Shown: positions 18,422 through 26,959 of the stretch, piece by piece | Layout: the number at the start of each line of letters is the position of its first letter | Numbering within the stretch: position 1 is the stretch's first letter | From: Taishania sp965247975 | Lineage (GTDB): Bacteria > Bacteroidota > Bacteroidia > Flavobacteriales_D > Crocinitomicaceae | NCBI GenBank assembly: GCA_965247975.1 | Contig: OZ252050.1 | Span: 1,488,001 to 1,552,000 of the forward strand | Direction: 5' to 3' | Length of the DNA stretch: 64,000 nucleotides | Translations under genes and position numbers: made by a program | The notes under the pieces: generated by a model | Databases searched by the model: none | What the model was told of the DNA's origin: nothing | The model's input: only the letters and a program-made list of their open reading frames with translations

Positions 18422-18873
18422 ATGAATAGCGATTAACAACAACAAACTTAAATAAATCAACGGAAGAACGGCGACTCTTAAATTTACAGGATCATAGAAA
18501 ATATTGACGATGAAATGACAGAATTTGTGCTCATGAAAAAGGTGTTTGAATTTACCCATGAAGTAGTTCAAGATAAGGATTTTCAAAGATATGCCAAGTC
18601 ATTCGGTGACATGTGAAGAACATGAAAGTGTCCTTTCAATAATTCAATGAAAGATAATTGGTGCAATGAGCAATATTTAAATGAAAACAATGATTTTGCG
18701 GTTAATTTAGCCGACAGTATTTACTTTGACAATCAACTACAATATCCTTTGATTTAACCTTCATACACCACGAATCATGTAATTTTTACTTTTAATTGTG
18801 TTAGTTTGCCACCACCACAATGCACTAATTTTAGCATGACAAGAAAATTTCTTGTTCATTTTTAAAGTTAGTC
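18422..18873. other. Intergenic stretch with possible decayed coding sequence
   Basis: No complete gene is visible in these 452 bases. A frame at 18515-18616 reads MTEFVLMKKVFEFTHEVVQD and on to GDM, 33 residues with coding-like composition. Short coding-like pieces in other frames lie just upstream (around 18462-18490). This looks like the debris of a frameshifted gene rather than a functional small ORF. Confidence 0.4.
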
Positions 18874-19398
18874 ATGATAAAACAGCTTCCAATATACTTA
18901 TACGGTTCAATAATAATTCTTGCGGGCGTGTTTCTCTTAGTTTCAGGCAATACCTCGTTTCAATTTACCAGAACAATGCTCGGCACTAGTTTGATCGTCG
19001 GATCTACTATCGCCATAGTAATAGCCTTTAATCGCGAACTGAAACTCGTTCAATTTGCGTACCATGAATTGCATGCTTTGGCTTTGTTCATATATGGAAT
19101 TTCAGTCCTTTGGTTATGCAAATCACCTGAAAGATTAACACTTTTCACAGCTTTTCTACTTATTTTTTATGCTTTTTCAGAGATTATATTTTGCAGTTGG
19201 ATTTTCAATCTAGGGCAAAAAGTCTATTTTAGAGTTGCGTCTATCCGTGTGGCACTCGGTTTAATCATAGGCGTTGGGACCGTTGTGTCCATGAACTATA
19301 GCGAATTTACCATCCAACTATATGGCGCGCTATTTATTTTAGTGGGCATAAATGCCATTCTTTATGTACCCGTAATGAAAGCGACCCGAATTAAATAA
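18874..19398 (+). CDS. Multi-pass membrane protein, DUF308/HdeD-like
   Basis: 174 residues, almost entirely hydrophobic, with about six membrane helices in pairs (e.g. YLYGSIIILAGVFLLVSG, LALFIYGISVLWLC, ALGLIIGVGTVVSMN). The size and repeat pattern resemble HdeD/DUF308 proteins. The role is unknown. The following 69-residue gene starts 10 bases downstream and is probably cotranscribed. Confidence 0.6.
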   Translation: MIKQLPIYLYGSIIILAGVFLLVSGNTSFQFTRTMLGTSLIVGSTIAIVIAFNRELKLVQFAYHELHALALFIYGISVLWLCKSPERLTLFTAFLLIFYAFSEIIFCSWIFNLGQKVYFRVASIRVALGLIIGVGTVVSMNYSEFTIQLYGALFILVGINAILYVPVMKATRIK

Positions 19399-19408
19399 AT
19401 CAGAAACC

Positions 19409-19618
19409 ATGAAATCGGAAGAAGAATTAAAAAAAGCGATACTAGATGTTTTAACTAAAATTAGAACCGACTATCCAGAATTGGTCAAATTTGTAAATGA
19501 AATTCCTGCCGCTGATTCAAATACTAAAGGACAAAGTATAGGTCGTAAAGAACTAGAAGCGTACTACAATTCACTCATTGAAATTTATACAGAATATGCG
19601 AATACGCATGGAGGGTGA
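19409..19618 (+). CDS. Small hypothetical protein
   Basis: 69 residues, soluble, helical and acidic (KSEEELKKAILDVLTKIR at the start, LEAYYNSLIEIYTEY at the end). It lies 10 bases after the six-helix membrane gene. No known motif is visible. Confidence 0.55.
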   Translation: MKSEEELKKAILDVLTKIRTDYPELVKFVNEIPAADSNTKGQSIGRKELEAYYNSLIEIYTEYANTHGG

Positions 19619-19772
19619 CATCGATATAGCCGATAAAAGTCAGATTTTTTTGAAAGATGCTCTTATTATGAGAATAATGGTGCAAGCAATTGTTTAAGGT
19701 TGAAAAACCAATATTGAGCGTTTAAGTCTTTTGATTAATTTTGGAACTAACTTTAATGTTCTAAATCCCCTG

Positions 19773-20462
19773 ATGAAAATTCTTTTAATCTTATTGATTT
19801 TATTCCTTTTTTCTTGCGAAACCCAAGATAACGTTCCATTCGAGAAGAAGGACGATTCACCATCAACCAAAATGAACATTGAAAAGTCAAAGGAAACTCC
19901 AAGAACCAAAAAAAATCAAGATTATTGGCAGCAAGGTTTTGGTTTAACGCACAACATCGATCAAGATTCAATATGGAAAAAGCCCGTTAGATATTATGTC
20001 GAAAACGAAGAATGCACTCAAATTGCTATTGATTTTTATTTGGGAAAATTTAGACCAACCGACAATGATCAGACCGAAGAATTATTGAATCTAGTGCTAA
20101 CAAAAAACACTGAATTGCGACCATTCTACAGATGGATTTTAAACAAAACCATTATCATCCAAGATGGTGCGTTGGGAGAATATACTGGATTGCCTGCTCG
20201 AAAATACGCAGAACGATTTCCAAATGAATTCTTTGACTACTTGGACATCGAAAAATCGAACGAAAAATATCAAAATTGGTGCAACTCGATCATGTATAGT
20301 GGTTTTTATGATTATGATGATTATGATAATCTGGCCTTAGTTCGAAAAGAATTTGCAAAAACAATGATGAAAAACTGCACATCTTGTAGTAAATCAACAA
20401 ATGATCGAATTAAAAAATTCGCGAATGATTGCTTCCCGGATGCGCTGAAATATGAAGATTGA
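19773..20462 (+). CDS. Lipoprotein of unknown function
   Basis: 229 residues. The ATG at 19773 is chosen because it gives a clean lipoprotein signal (LLILLILFLFSC, lipid Cys near residue 15). A Ser/Lys-rich spacer follows, then a ~170-residue helical domain with Trp and paired Cys (ECTQIAIDFYLG, NCTSCSK). No family is recognised. It heads a run of small envelope proteins. Confidence 0.65.
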   Translation: MKILLILLILFLFSCETQDNVPFEKKDDSPSTKMNIEKSKETPRTKKNQDYWQQGFGLTHNIDQDSIWKKPVRYYVENEECTQIAIDFYLGKFRPTDNDQTEELLNLVLTKNTELRPFYRWILNKTIIIQDGALGEYTGLPARKYAERFPNEFFDYLDIEKSNEKYQNWCNSIMYSGFYDYDDYDNLALVRKEFAKTMMKNCTSCSKSTNDRIKKFANDCFPDALKYED

Positions 20463-20630
20463 AATGTTGGTTTGAGGAAAGGAATTAAATCTAATTGGTT
20501 GTTATCAAATAGATATAAGAATATTGTTATTCTAAAGGATTCGTTTTGATAAGTATTTTCTTACATTTGGTAATACAATAGATTTTTTTTCATTTATCAA
20601 GATTAAAAAATAGCTTATAAATATTTTAAA

Positions 20631-21005
20631 ATGAATCAGATACTTGTGTTATTATTAATAATCTTCACAATAATATCTTGTAAAAGGAATAATGACTTGG
20701 AACAACCCTCAGGGTTTTATCGAACTGGCTGTATTGATGCAGACGTTAAAGTTAAAAGGTTACCCAAAGATCTAATTAAGCTGGTTAGGAATGAAATCTC
20801 GGAAAAAATCAAGAATGATTCAATACTAGGAAAGATACCATTTACCGTTTCGCATCCCGTAAATTCAGGAAATTGTGAGACAATATACGATCAATACAAT
20901 GTTTATGCGGAAGTGAATCTAATTTCAGGAGCAGAAACTTGGAATTTAAGTTTTAAAAAAAGAGCTAACGGAAAGTTAGTGTGCACTTGGTGCAATAAAG
21001 TTTAA
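20631..21005 (+). CDS. Small lipoprotein
   Basis: 124 residues with a lipoprotein signal (LLLIIFTIISC, Cys near residue 17) and a ~100-residue domain holding a Cys near GNCETIYDQY and a C-terminal TWC. A TACATTTG box at 20562-20569 may be its -7 element. The family is not recognised. Confidence 0.6.
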   Translation: MNQILVLLLIIFTIISCKRNNDLEQPSGFYRTGCIDADVKVKRLPKDLIKLVRNEISEKIKNDSILGKIPFTVSHPVNSGNCETIYDQYNVYAEVNLISGAETWNLSFKKRANGKLVCTWCNKV

Positions 21006-21081
21006 AATACCACTTAGCAAAATGAATTTAGTATTAGTAATGAATAACCAGTCGAATCAATTCTAAAATATCAAAAAAAAC

Positions 21082-21420
21082 ATGGATCAAGAGGACCTTT
21101 TAGACTTAAATAATCCGAAGCCATTCGCAAGAAAATTGTGGACAATTCGATTGTTTATAGCAGGTGGGATTTTGATTGCATTAACATTTCTTTTTGCTTC
21201 ATTTTGGGAAGCGCTAGGTTTATCTAGTTCTTCATTAATTTTGTTGGCTTTATGTCAGATTCTTTCATTCGGAATTAACATTGCAGGTTTCATTTTTGGT
21301 TTTGTTGAGAAAAAAAAGAACCCAAAATGGGCGGTGATTGGAATAATTGGCAACTTAATCCTAATCCTATTTTTCATCTCAATAATTGCGTATGCAATGA
21401 GCGTTATGCCAGAAATGTAA
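21082..21420 (+). CDS. Three-helix membrane protein
   Basis: 112 residues with hydrophobic helices near residues 22-45, 50-75 and 85-108 and a short acidic cytosolic start (DQEDLLDLNNPKPFARK). The function is unknown. The next membrane gene starts 7 bases after its stop. Confidence 0.6.
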   Translation: MDQEDLLDLNNPKPFARKLWTIRLFIAGGILIALTFLFASFWEALGLSSSSLILLALCQILSFGINIAGFIFGFVEKKKNPKWAVIGIIGNLILILFFISIIAYAMSVMPEM

Positions 21421-21426
21421 TAAAAT

Positions 21427-21639
21427 ATGATGACGAAGAATACTCAAAAAAAGAGATCTGTTATAATTTTAGTGTTTTGCTTATTAGGTTCTCTTCTGCT
21501 TACATTTAAATGGTTGGCTGAATTTTATTGTAAGACATGTGAACATTATCCAAAATGGATATTCATTTGGTTTTTATCATCAATGTCTGTTTACATAGTT
21601 TTTAAAATGTTAAAAACGAATTACTCTAACACTCAATAA
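21427..21639 (+). CDS. Two-helix small membrane protein
   Basis: 70 residues with two hydrophobic helices (VIILVFCLLGSLLLTF and WIFIWFLSSMSVYIVF) joined by a short loop containing CKTCEHYP. It lies 7 bases after the previous membrane gene, so the pair may form one unit. The family is not recognised. Confidence 0.5.
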   Translation: MMTKNTQKKRSVIILVFCLLGSLLLTFKWLAEFYCKTCEHYPKWIFIWFLSSMSVYIVFKMLKTNYSNTQ

Positions 21640-21743
21640 CTCTAACACTTTAACGCTCTAAAACTCCAACCACTTCATTATCACAGATTAAAATTTCCCA
21701 CCCAAACGCTCTACCATATCCATCATTTCACTATTTTCGACCT

Positions 21744-22211
21744 ATGAAAAAAATCATCATCCTCTTCAGTGTATTTATGTTGTTCTTAGCATCATGCACC
21801 CTCACTGCCGATCAAGAAGCTTCCTTGAATTCGTCTGTTTCACGCTACATACAGGCACGCAACGAATGTCAAGTTGTTGGCTTGGTTGGATTCACACATC
21901 CAGAACTTGTAAAAGATTTTAAGAGCCAGGGCGATAGCGTTTTTCAACAAAAATTTGATTGCAAAGACAATCCTGATTATTTCAACTTGATCCAAAACCC
22001 AACCTTACGTTCCACGGTCAAAGAAGGAAAAAACATCCACGTTTTATACGATTTTGATGAATACAACGCAGAAGACGACGCACTCTCTCGCCGAGCATTT
22101 GAATTAGTAGCCATCTCAGATAATGACGGAGAAAATTGGTTTTTTATGCCATGGAAAAATTATGCCGACAAAAGTCAATGCAAAAACCTGAAACGGTTGA
22201 TAATGAAATAA
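21744..22211 (+). CDS. Lipoprotein of unknown function
   Basis: 155 residues with a lipoprotein signal (IILFSVFMLFLASC, Cys near residue 18). The mature part (VSRYIQARNECQVVGLVGFTH and onward) has an NTF2/cystatin-like mix of helix and strands and ends NLKRLIMK. It is the last of the small envelope genes before the repeat array. Confidence 0.6.
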   Translation: MKKIIILFSVFMLFLASCTLTADQEASLNSSVSRYIQARNECQVVGLVGFTHPELVKDFKSQGDSVFQQKFDCKDNPDYFNLIQNPTLRSTVKEGKNIHVLYDFDEYNAEDDALSRRAFELVAISDNDGENWFFMPWKNYADKSQCKNLKRLIMK

Positions 22212-22298
22212 GTCGATGAAGTAGAATTGAACACAGCTATTAAACAATCTAACTAGCTTTTAAATCTTTAAGCGATCAAATCAGCGAAAACCTGCGAC

Positions 22299-22692
22299 CA
22301 TTCCAACAAGCTCAATGCGGCGCTCTGCAACCTCCATCTCTTTGCGGTCAGAATTCTGTATTAACATCACACATCCCATTTTTCCTGCAATCCCTCAGCG
22401 CCCTCCTTCTCTTTGCGGTCCAAATTCTTTTGCACATCACACATCACATTTTTCCTACAACCTCTTTGAGCCCTCCTTCTCTTTGCGGTTCAAATTCTTT
22501 CGCATATCACACATCTTAATTTTTCACACATTCCCTCAGCGCCCTCCTTCTCTTTGCGGTTCAAATTCTTTTGCACATCACACATCCCAATTTCCCCCAC
22601 ATTCCCTTTGCGCTCTCCATCCCTTTGCTGTCCAAATTCTGTTTTAATCTGCAAAACATGCGTCCATTTCAACAAGCTCAATGCATCGCTCT
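22299..22692. repeat. Five-unit ~71-bp imperfect tandem array flanked by a ~28-bp direct repeat
   Basis: Units start at about 22321, 22392, 22462, 22533 and 22604 (spacing 70-71). Each holds CTCTTTGCGGT or a variant, then CAAATTCT, then a CACATCACACATC-type segment. A direct repeat of the type CAACAAGCTCAATGC..CGCTCTGC lies at both ends (22304-22326 and 22670-22692). Read on the minus strand, the units contain AACCGCAAAGAGAAGGAGG. The 580 bases between 22212 and 22791 hold no credible gene, although the array stays open in some frames. Confidence 0.85.
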
Positions 22693-22791
22693 GCGTTCCA
22701 TCTCCCACGATTTTCAACAAAAACCATATCGTAACACAAAAATAATTTCAATATCACATGCGACTTTTCCGAATTTAAGTATATTTAATCC

Positions 22792-23616
22792 ATGATTAAA
22801 CACTGCATTTTTCTGACTCTTGCGCTCTTTGTAGGAAGCACGGCTTTTTGTCAAGGTTGGATGCCCGTTGGTTCCAGGTCAAATTCTTTGGCAAATACTT
22901 CCGCTACACTCGTTGATGCGTGGGCGTTTCACCACAATCCAGGTGCTTTAGGAGAATTGAAAGAAATGCAAATCGGAATTTCCTATGAAAATCGATTTTT
23001 ACTAAAACAGCTACAATCACAAGGGCTCGTTTTTGCACAACCACTCAAAGTCGGTGTAATTTCTGTCGGAGCTCAATTGTATGGTTTTAACGAATACAGA
23101 ACCCAACGCATTGGCGCAGGATACAGCATGAAACTTGCCGAATTTTTATATGCTGGCGTACAATTAAACTACCAAGGTGTGCGGTTAAATGAAAATTACG
23201 GAACCAATCATTCGGTTTCTGCCGAGGCTGGAGTTCAAGCTGTTATAGGCGAAAAATGGCGAGTAGGTGTAAGCGTTTTCAACATCGGAAGAGCAAAACT
23301 GAGTGCTTTCGAAGACGACCGTTACTCGACAATGATGCGCTTAGGAGCTGGCTACAAAGTTTCAGAAAAAGTGCTGATTTTAGCAGAAGCATTCAAAAAT
23401 TTAGACTACAAAACTTCTTTCAAAGTTGGACTTGAATACCAAGTCTTTAAAAACTTTTATTTGCGTGGTGGAGCTGCCTCAGAACCCGTTGAATTTGCTT
23501 TTGGACTTGGCTACAAATGGAAAGTCATTCAGTTGGATATTGGGACAAATTACCATCAACGCCTAGGCTGGTCGCCAAATGTTTCTTTTTCTTACATCGC
23601 GAATAAGAAAAAATGA
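22792..23616 (+). CDS. PorV/PorQ-family outer-membrane beta-barrel protein
   Basis: 274 residues. The signal peptide ends near GSTAFCQ. The body is a FadL/PorV-like barrel opening with GSRSNSLANTSATLVDAWAFHHNPGAL (residues ~26-50), the characteristic N-terminal signature, followed by strands with GY/GV patterns and a C-terminal strand ending NVSFSYIANKKK. PorV shuttles cargo in the T9SS. This protein may be a paralogue. Its stop overlaps the start of the next gene (ATGA), and such pairs suggest the two act together at the outer membrane. Confidence 0.72.
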   Translation: MIKHCIFLTLALFVGSTAFCQGWMPVGSRSNSLANTSATLVDAWAFHHNPGALGELKEMQIGISYENRFLLKQLQSQGLVFAQPLKVGVISVGAQLYGFNEYRTQRIGAGYSMKLAEFLYAGVQLNYQGVRLNENYGTNHSVSAEAGVQAVIGEKWRVGVSVFNIGRAKLSAFEDDRYSTMMRLGAGYKVSEKVLILAEAFKNLDYKTSFKVGLEYQVFKNFYLRGGAASEPVEFAFGLGYKWKVIQLDIGTNYHQRLGWSPNVSFSYIANKKK

Positions 23617-25688
23617 TTCGAAGCTTTTTCATATTAATTCTGTTCAGCTTTTTTGTTGTTTTCCAAGGTATTTCCCAGGAGAAAAGCGAAATCATTCAAC
23701 AGCGTATTGAGTTTATTTCCGAACAATTGGAATCGGAGGACATAGATTTGACCAATATTTTTGAATTGTTGACTTATCGCTTGGATCATCCTTTAAATTT
23801 AAACAATGCAACCGCTGAAGACTTGGCTGAATTGAATTTATTGACAGATGTTCAAATAAATGACTTGCTTTTGCACCGAAAATTATTTGGGAATTTAATT
23901 TCCATTTATGAACTCCAAAGTTTAAAATATTGGAGCTTGGAAACAATCAGTTTGGTCTTGCCTTTTGTGAAAGTCGATGACAAATTTGATCAATTGCACG
24001 TCAGTTTGAAGGAAGCCCTGAAATATGGCGTTTTCGAAGGATTCTTCCGTTACCAATTAACTCCAGAAGAAAAAATCGGATATTCAGATGTGCCTGATAG
24101 CGTCAAAGCTACAAGCAATTCATACTATTATGGAAATGCAGATCGTTATTATTCCCGATTGCGATTTACTTACAGAAACAATTTGAGCGTTGGTGTTACT
24201 GCCGAAAAAGATCCAGGCGAAGAATTTTTTAAAGGAACCCAAAAAAATGGCTTCGATTTTTATTCCTTTCATGCGTATTACAGCGGAGGAAAATACTTGA
24301 GAGCTGTCGCTTTAGGAGATTATCAAATTCAGATTGGACAAGGATTAAACCTTTGGTCGGGCTATGCTTTCGGAAAAACCGCCGATGTAACGAACGTGAA
24401 AAAAACGGCAAATCCAATCAAGCCGTACACTTCTGTTGATGAAACGCGTTTTCTTCGTGGAGCAGCTGTGGATTTGGGATTTAAGAAATTTGAATTAACC
24501 GCATTTGCATCCTACAAAAAAATAGATGCTTCCGTTGGTATTGATTCACTTTTAGACGATATTGAATTTGTTTCGAGCATCAATTTGACGGGCTTGCATC
24601 GCACCAATTCTGAAATTGCCCGAAAAGATGGCTTAACAGAAATGATGTATGGAGGGAATTTAAGGTATAAAAACCGATCCTTGCACATTGGAACGGCGGG
24701 TGTTTCGTACAATTACGACAAGCCTTATACAAAAGCGATACAACCATACAATCAATTTGATTTCCGAGGTAAAAACACTTTTGCAGGTTCGGTTGATTAC
24801 AGTTATGTTTTTAAAAATTTCCAATTTTTTGGCGAAGTGAGTTATGTAACTCATTCAAAAAGTTTTGCGCAGTTGCACGGAGTTTTAATTGCCTTGGATT
24901 CTCGAGCAAACCTCAGTGTCGTATATCGCAATTTCCAACGTGGCTATGAAACGTTTTACAACAATGCCTTTGCAGAAGGAAGTCAAACCAAGAATGAAAA
25001 AGGAATTTATGCGGCTTTGAATGTGAAGTTAAATAGTGCTTGGTCGCTCAATGGTTACGCGGATTTCTTCGAATTTCCTTGGATGAAATACTTGGTGGAT
25101 GCCCCAAGTGTTGGTCATGAATTCTTGATTCAACCAACGTACAGACCGAATAAAGTCTTGGAAATTTATGGTCGATTCCGTCAACAATTGCGTCAGAAAA
25201 ACAGCCGAAATTCGGATGGAACAATCACTGAAATTGAAGATGTCTTGCAACGAAATTACCGTTTGAATTTGTCTTACAAAGTAAGTGAAGATATCACAAT
25301 CAAAAGTAGAATTGAATACGTAACCATCAACAGACCAAGCAACACGCCTGAATCTGGAATCATTTTCACGCAAGATTTCTTTTACAAGCCAAAGAAATTG
25401 CCATTTGATTTGACCTTGCGTTATGCGCTTTTCGATACAGATAGTTACGACACACGCATTTACACATTCGAAACAAACGCACTTTACGTATTTTCGGTTC
25501 CTGCGTATTACTACAAAGGAAGTCGCGCCTATGCTATGATTCGTTATACTTTCTTCAAACGATTTGATCTTTGGTTGCGTTACGGAACATTTATTTATGC
25601 CAACCGAGAAGGATTAGGATCGGGTTCAGAAGAAATCAGTCAGCCAAGAAAATCGGACATTACGCTTCAATTGCGCATCAAATTGTAA
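23613..25688 (+). CDS. Outer-membrane protein with N-terminal helix-hairpin-helix domains and beta-barrel
   Basis: 691 residues. After a signal peptide (FILILFSFFVVFQGISQ), residues ~45-110 hold two ComEA-like helix-hairpin-helix motifs (LNLNNATAEDLAELNLL and then LLHRKLFGNLISIYELQSL). The rest is a long barrel with alternating aromatic strands. HhH motifs usually bind DNA non-specifically, and finding one on a barrel is odd: it could contact extracellular DNA or a protein partner. Translation is coupled to the PorV-like gene. The role is unknown. Confidence 0.72.
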   Translation: MIRSFFILILFSFFVVFQGISQEKSEIIQQRIEFISEQLESEDIDLTNIFELLTYRLDHPLNLNNATAEDLAELNLLTDVQINDLLLHRKLFGNLISIYELQSLKYWSLETISLVLPFVKVDDKFDQLHVSLKEALKYGVFEGFFRYQLTPEEKIGYSDVPDSVKATSNSYYYGNADRYYSRLRFTYRNNLSVGVTAEKDPGEEFFKGTQKNGFDFYSFHAYYSGGKYLRAVALGDYQIQIGQGLNLWSGYAFGKTADVTNVKKTANPIKPYTSVDETRFLRGAAVDLGFKKFELTAFASYKKIDASVGIDSLLDDIEFVSSINLTGLHRTNSEIARKDGLTEMMYGGNLRYKNRSLHIGTAGVSYNYDKPYTKAIQPYNQFDFRGKNTFAGSVDYSYVFKNFQFFGEVSYVTHSKSFAQLHGVLIALDSRANLSVVYRNFQRGYETFYNNAFAEGSQTKNEKGIYAALNVKLNSAWSLNGYADFFEFPWMKYLVDAPSVGHEFLIQPTYRPNKVLEIYGRFRQQLRQKNSRNSDGTITEIEDVLQRNYRLNLSYKVSEDITIKSRIEYVTINRPSNTPESGIIFTQDFFYKPKKLPFDLTLRYALFDTDSYDTRIYTFETNALYVFSVPAYYYKGSRAYAMIRYTFFKRFDLWLRYGTFIYANREGLGSGSEEISQPRKSDITLQLRIKL

Positions 25689-25714
25689 TCAGCGAATTTT
25701 AATTGACCAACAAC

Positions 25715-26131
25715 ATGCAACCTGATTTTGATTTGCTCGAAAAAGAACTTGTTTACAAAGCGAGTAGGAGTGGAGGCGCCGGTGGACAGAACGTCAACAA
25801 AGTTTCCACGAAAATTGAGTTGAATTTTGACTTAGTAAATTCAGTTGCCCTCTCGGAAGAGCAAAAGTTAATGATTTCAGAGAAATTGGCCGCGCGCATC
25901 ACCAACGATGGCATCTTGCAAATAATCGCTCAAACCGAACGCACACAACTCAAGAACAAAAAAGTAGCTTTAACTCGTTTTAGAGAATTGATCGCATCCT
26001 GTTTTGTGGTGCAGAAAGTTCGTAAACCAAGTCAAATCAAGAAAGTTGTTAAAGAAAAACGCAAAGAAGCAAAACAGCGACAATCAGCGTTGAAAAGTAA
26101 TCGACGAAAGGATTTTGGACAAGAAATTTGA
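25715..26131 (+). CDS. arfB: Alternative ribosome-rescue factor ArfB (peptidyl-tRNA hydrolase)
   Basis: 138 residues. The RF-1-like domain holds the catalytic GGQ in GGAGGQNVNKV near residues 22-32, and the C terminus is the Lys/Arg-rich tail (IKKVVKEKRKEAKQRQ) that enters the empty mRNA channel. ArfB releases peptides from stalled non-stop ribosomes. The ATG at 25715 is preferred to the TTG at 25703. It follows the barrel gene by 26 bases on the same strand. Confidence 0.93.
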   Translation: MQPDFDLLEKELVYKASRSGGAGGQNVNKVSTKIELNFDLVNSVALSEEQKLMISEKLAARITNDGILQIIAQTERTQLKNKKVALTRFRELIASCFVVQKVRKPSQIKKVVKEKRKEAKQRQSALKSNRRKDFGQEI

Positions 26132-26143
26132 ATATTTGAAATT

Positions 26144-26872
26144 TCACCGAACCTGCAATGTAGTTGTAGTCTGCATGTATTTCTCTCCTTTAATCACAAT
26201 TTCAGAAATCCTTTTATACCATTCTTGATTTTCGATTGCTGGCGTATTTTGTTTTAGCTTGTATAAATCGAGCCAAATTGAATAGTTCATTTTGCTTATT
26301 GCCTGAGGTAACAATTGCACCGCTGCAGGTACAAATTCGAAATCATTCGTTGTTTTATTGAACTGTCTTTCTATTTTTATTCTCATCTCACTTAGATGTT
26401 TTATCGGTGTTAATGTGATAGTTTCTGGGGCATTAATGAAGAATTGCGTTCCAGTTAAAACATCAATCACGATTATTACTTCAACAGACGCATCAATAAG
26501 AGGAAGGTGCTTATTATAAGCAAATATAATACTTCTGTTGTCCTTTGGAAAGTAAGTATACTCAGTTACGCATTCTGATAAGGTTAAACTATCAATATTA
26601 GGAAATCTCATCAAGCTCGGATATTTTGGACTTTTATCTGCAATGTCGTTTGATTCTAAGAAAAATATCGAATTGCCTTGAAGCGCATTTTTTTGAATAC
26701 ATCCGACTAAAGTACTATCATTTATTCCTTTGTATTCGAAAAGTTTGGCAGTTGATTTTGAATTAACAATTCTTACCCAATAGACAGAATCTTGCGCTAG
26801 ATACTGAGCATTAGAACCGAAATTGTAATACAAAACAGCGAGAATTAGGAGACTTTTCTTGAGGTTTTTCAT
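26144..26872 (-). CDS. Secreted protein of unknown function
   Basis: 242 residues. The ATG at 26872 is chosen because it begins a signal peptide (KNLKKSLLILAVLYYNFGSNA). The mature chain is a mixed strand-helix fold with KYPSLMRFPNIDSLTLSE and a C-terminal helical part. No motif is recognised. It converges with arfB, 12 bases apart. Confidence 0.6.
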   Translation of the reverse strand: MKNLKKSLLILAVLYYNFGSNAQYLAQDSVYWVRIVNSKSTAKLFEYKGINDSTLVGCIQKNALQGNSIFFLESNDIADKSPKYPSLMRFPNIDSLTLSECVTEYTYFPKDNRSIIFAYNKHLPLIDASVEVIIVIDVLTGTQFFINAPETITLTPIKHLSEMRIKIERQFNKTTNDFEFVPAAVQLLPQAISKMNYSIWLDLYKLKQNTPAIENQEWYKRISEIVIKGEKYMQTTTTLQVR

Positions 26873-26959
26873 TTTAATTAAACGGGCTAATGACAAAAAG
26901 TTACGAGTATGGATTCGTAAGTAAAACGAACTTGATGGTTTTTTAGTTCAAAATTCCTC

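Noticed and set aside
22315..22647. Open frame of 110 codons in the repeat array
   Set aside because: It is an effect of the repeat composition (Ser/Pro/His/Phe-rich repeating peptide) with no independent coding sign.
22299..22692. CRISPR array at the 71-bp repeats
   Set aside because: Units are imperfect over their whole length, with no short conserved repeat and unique spacers, and no cas genes are nearby.
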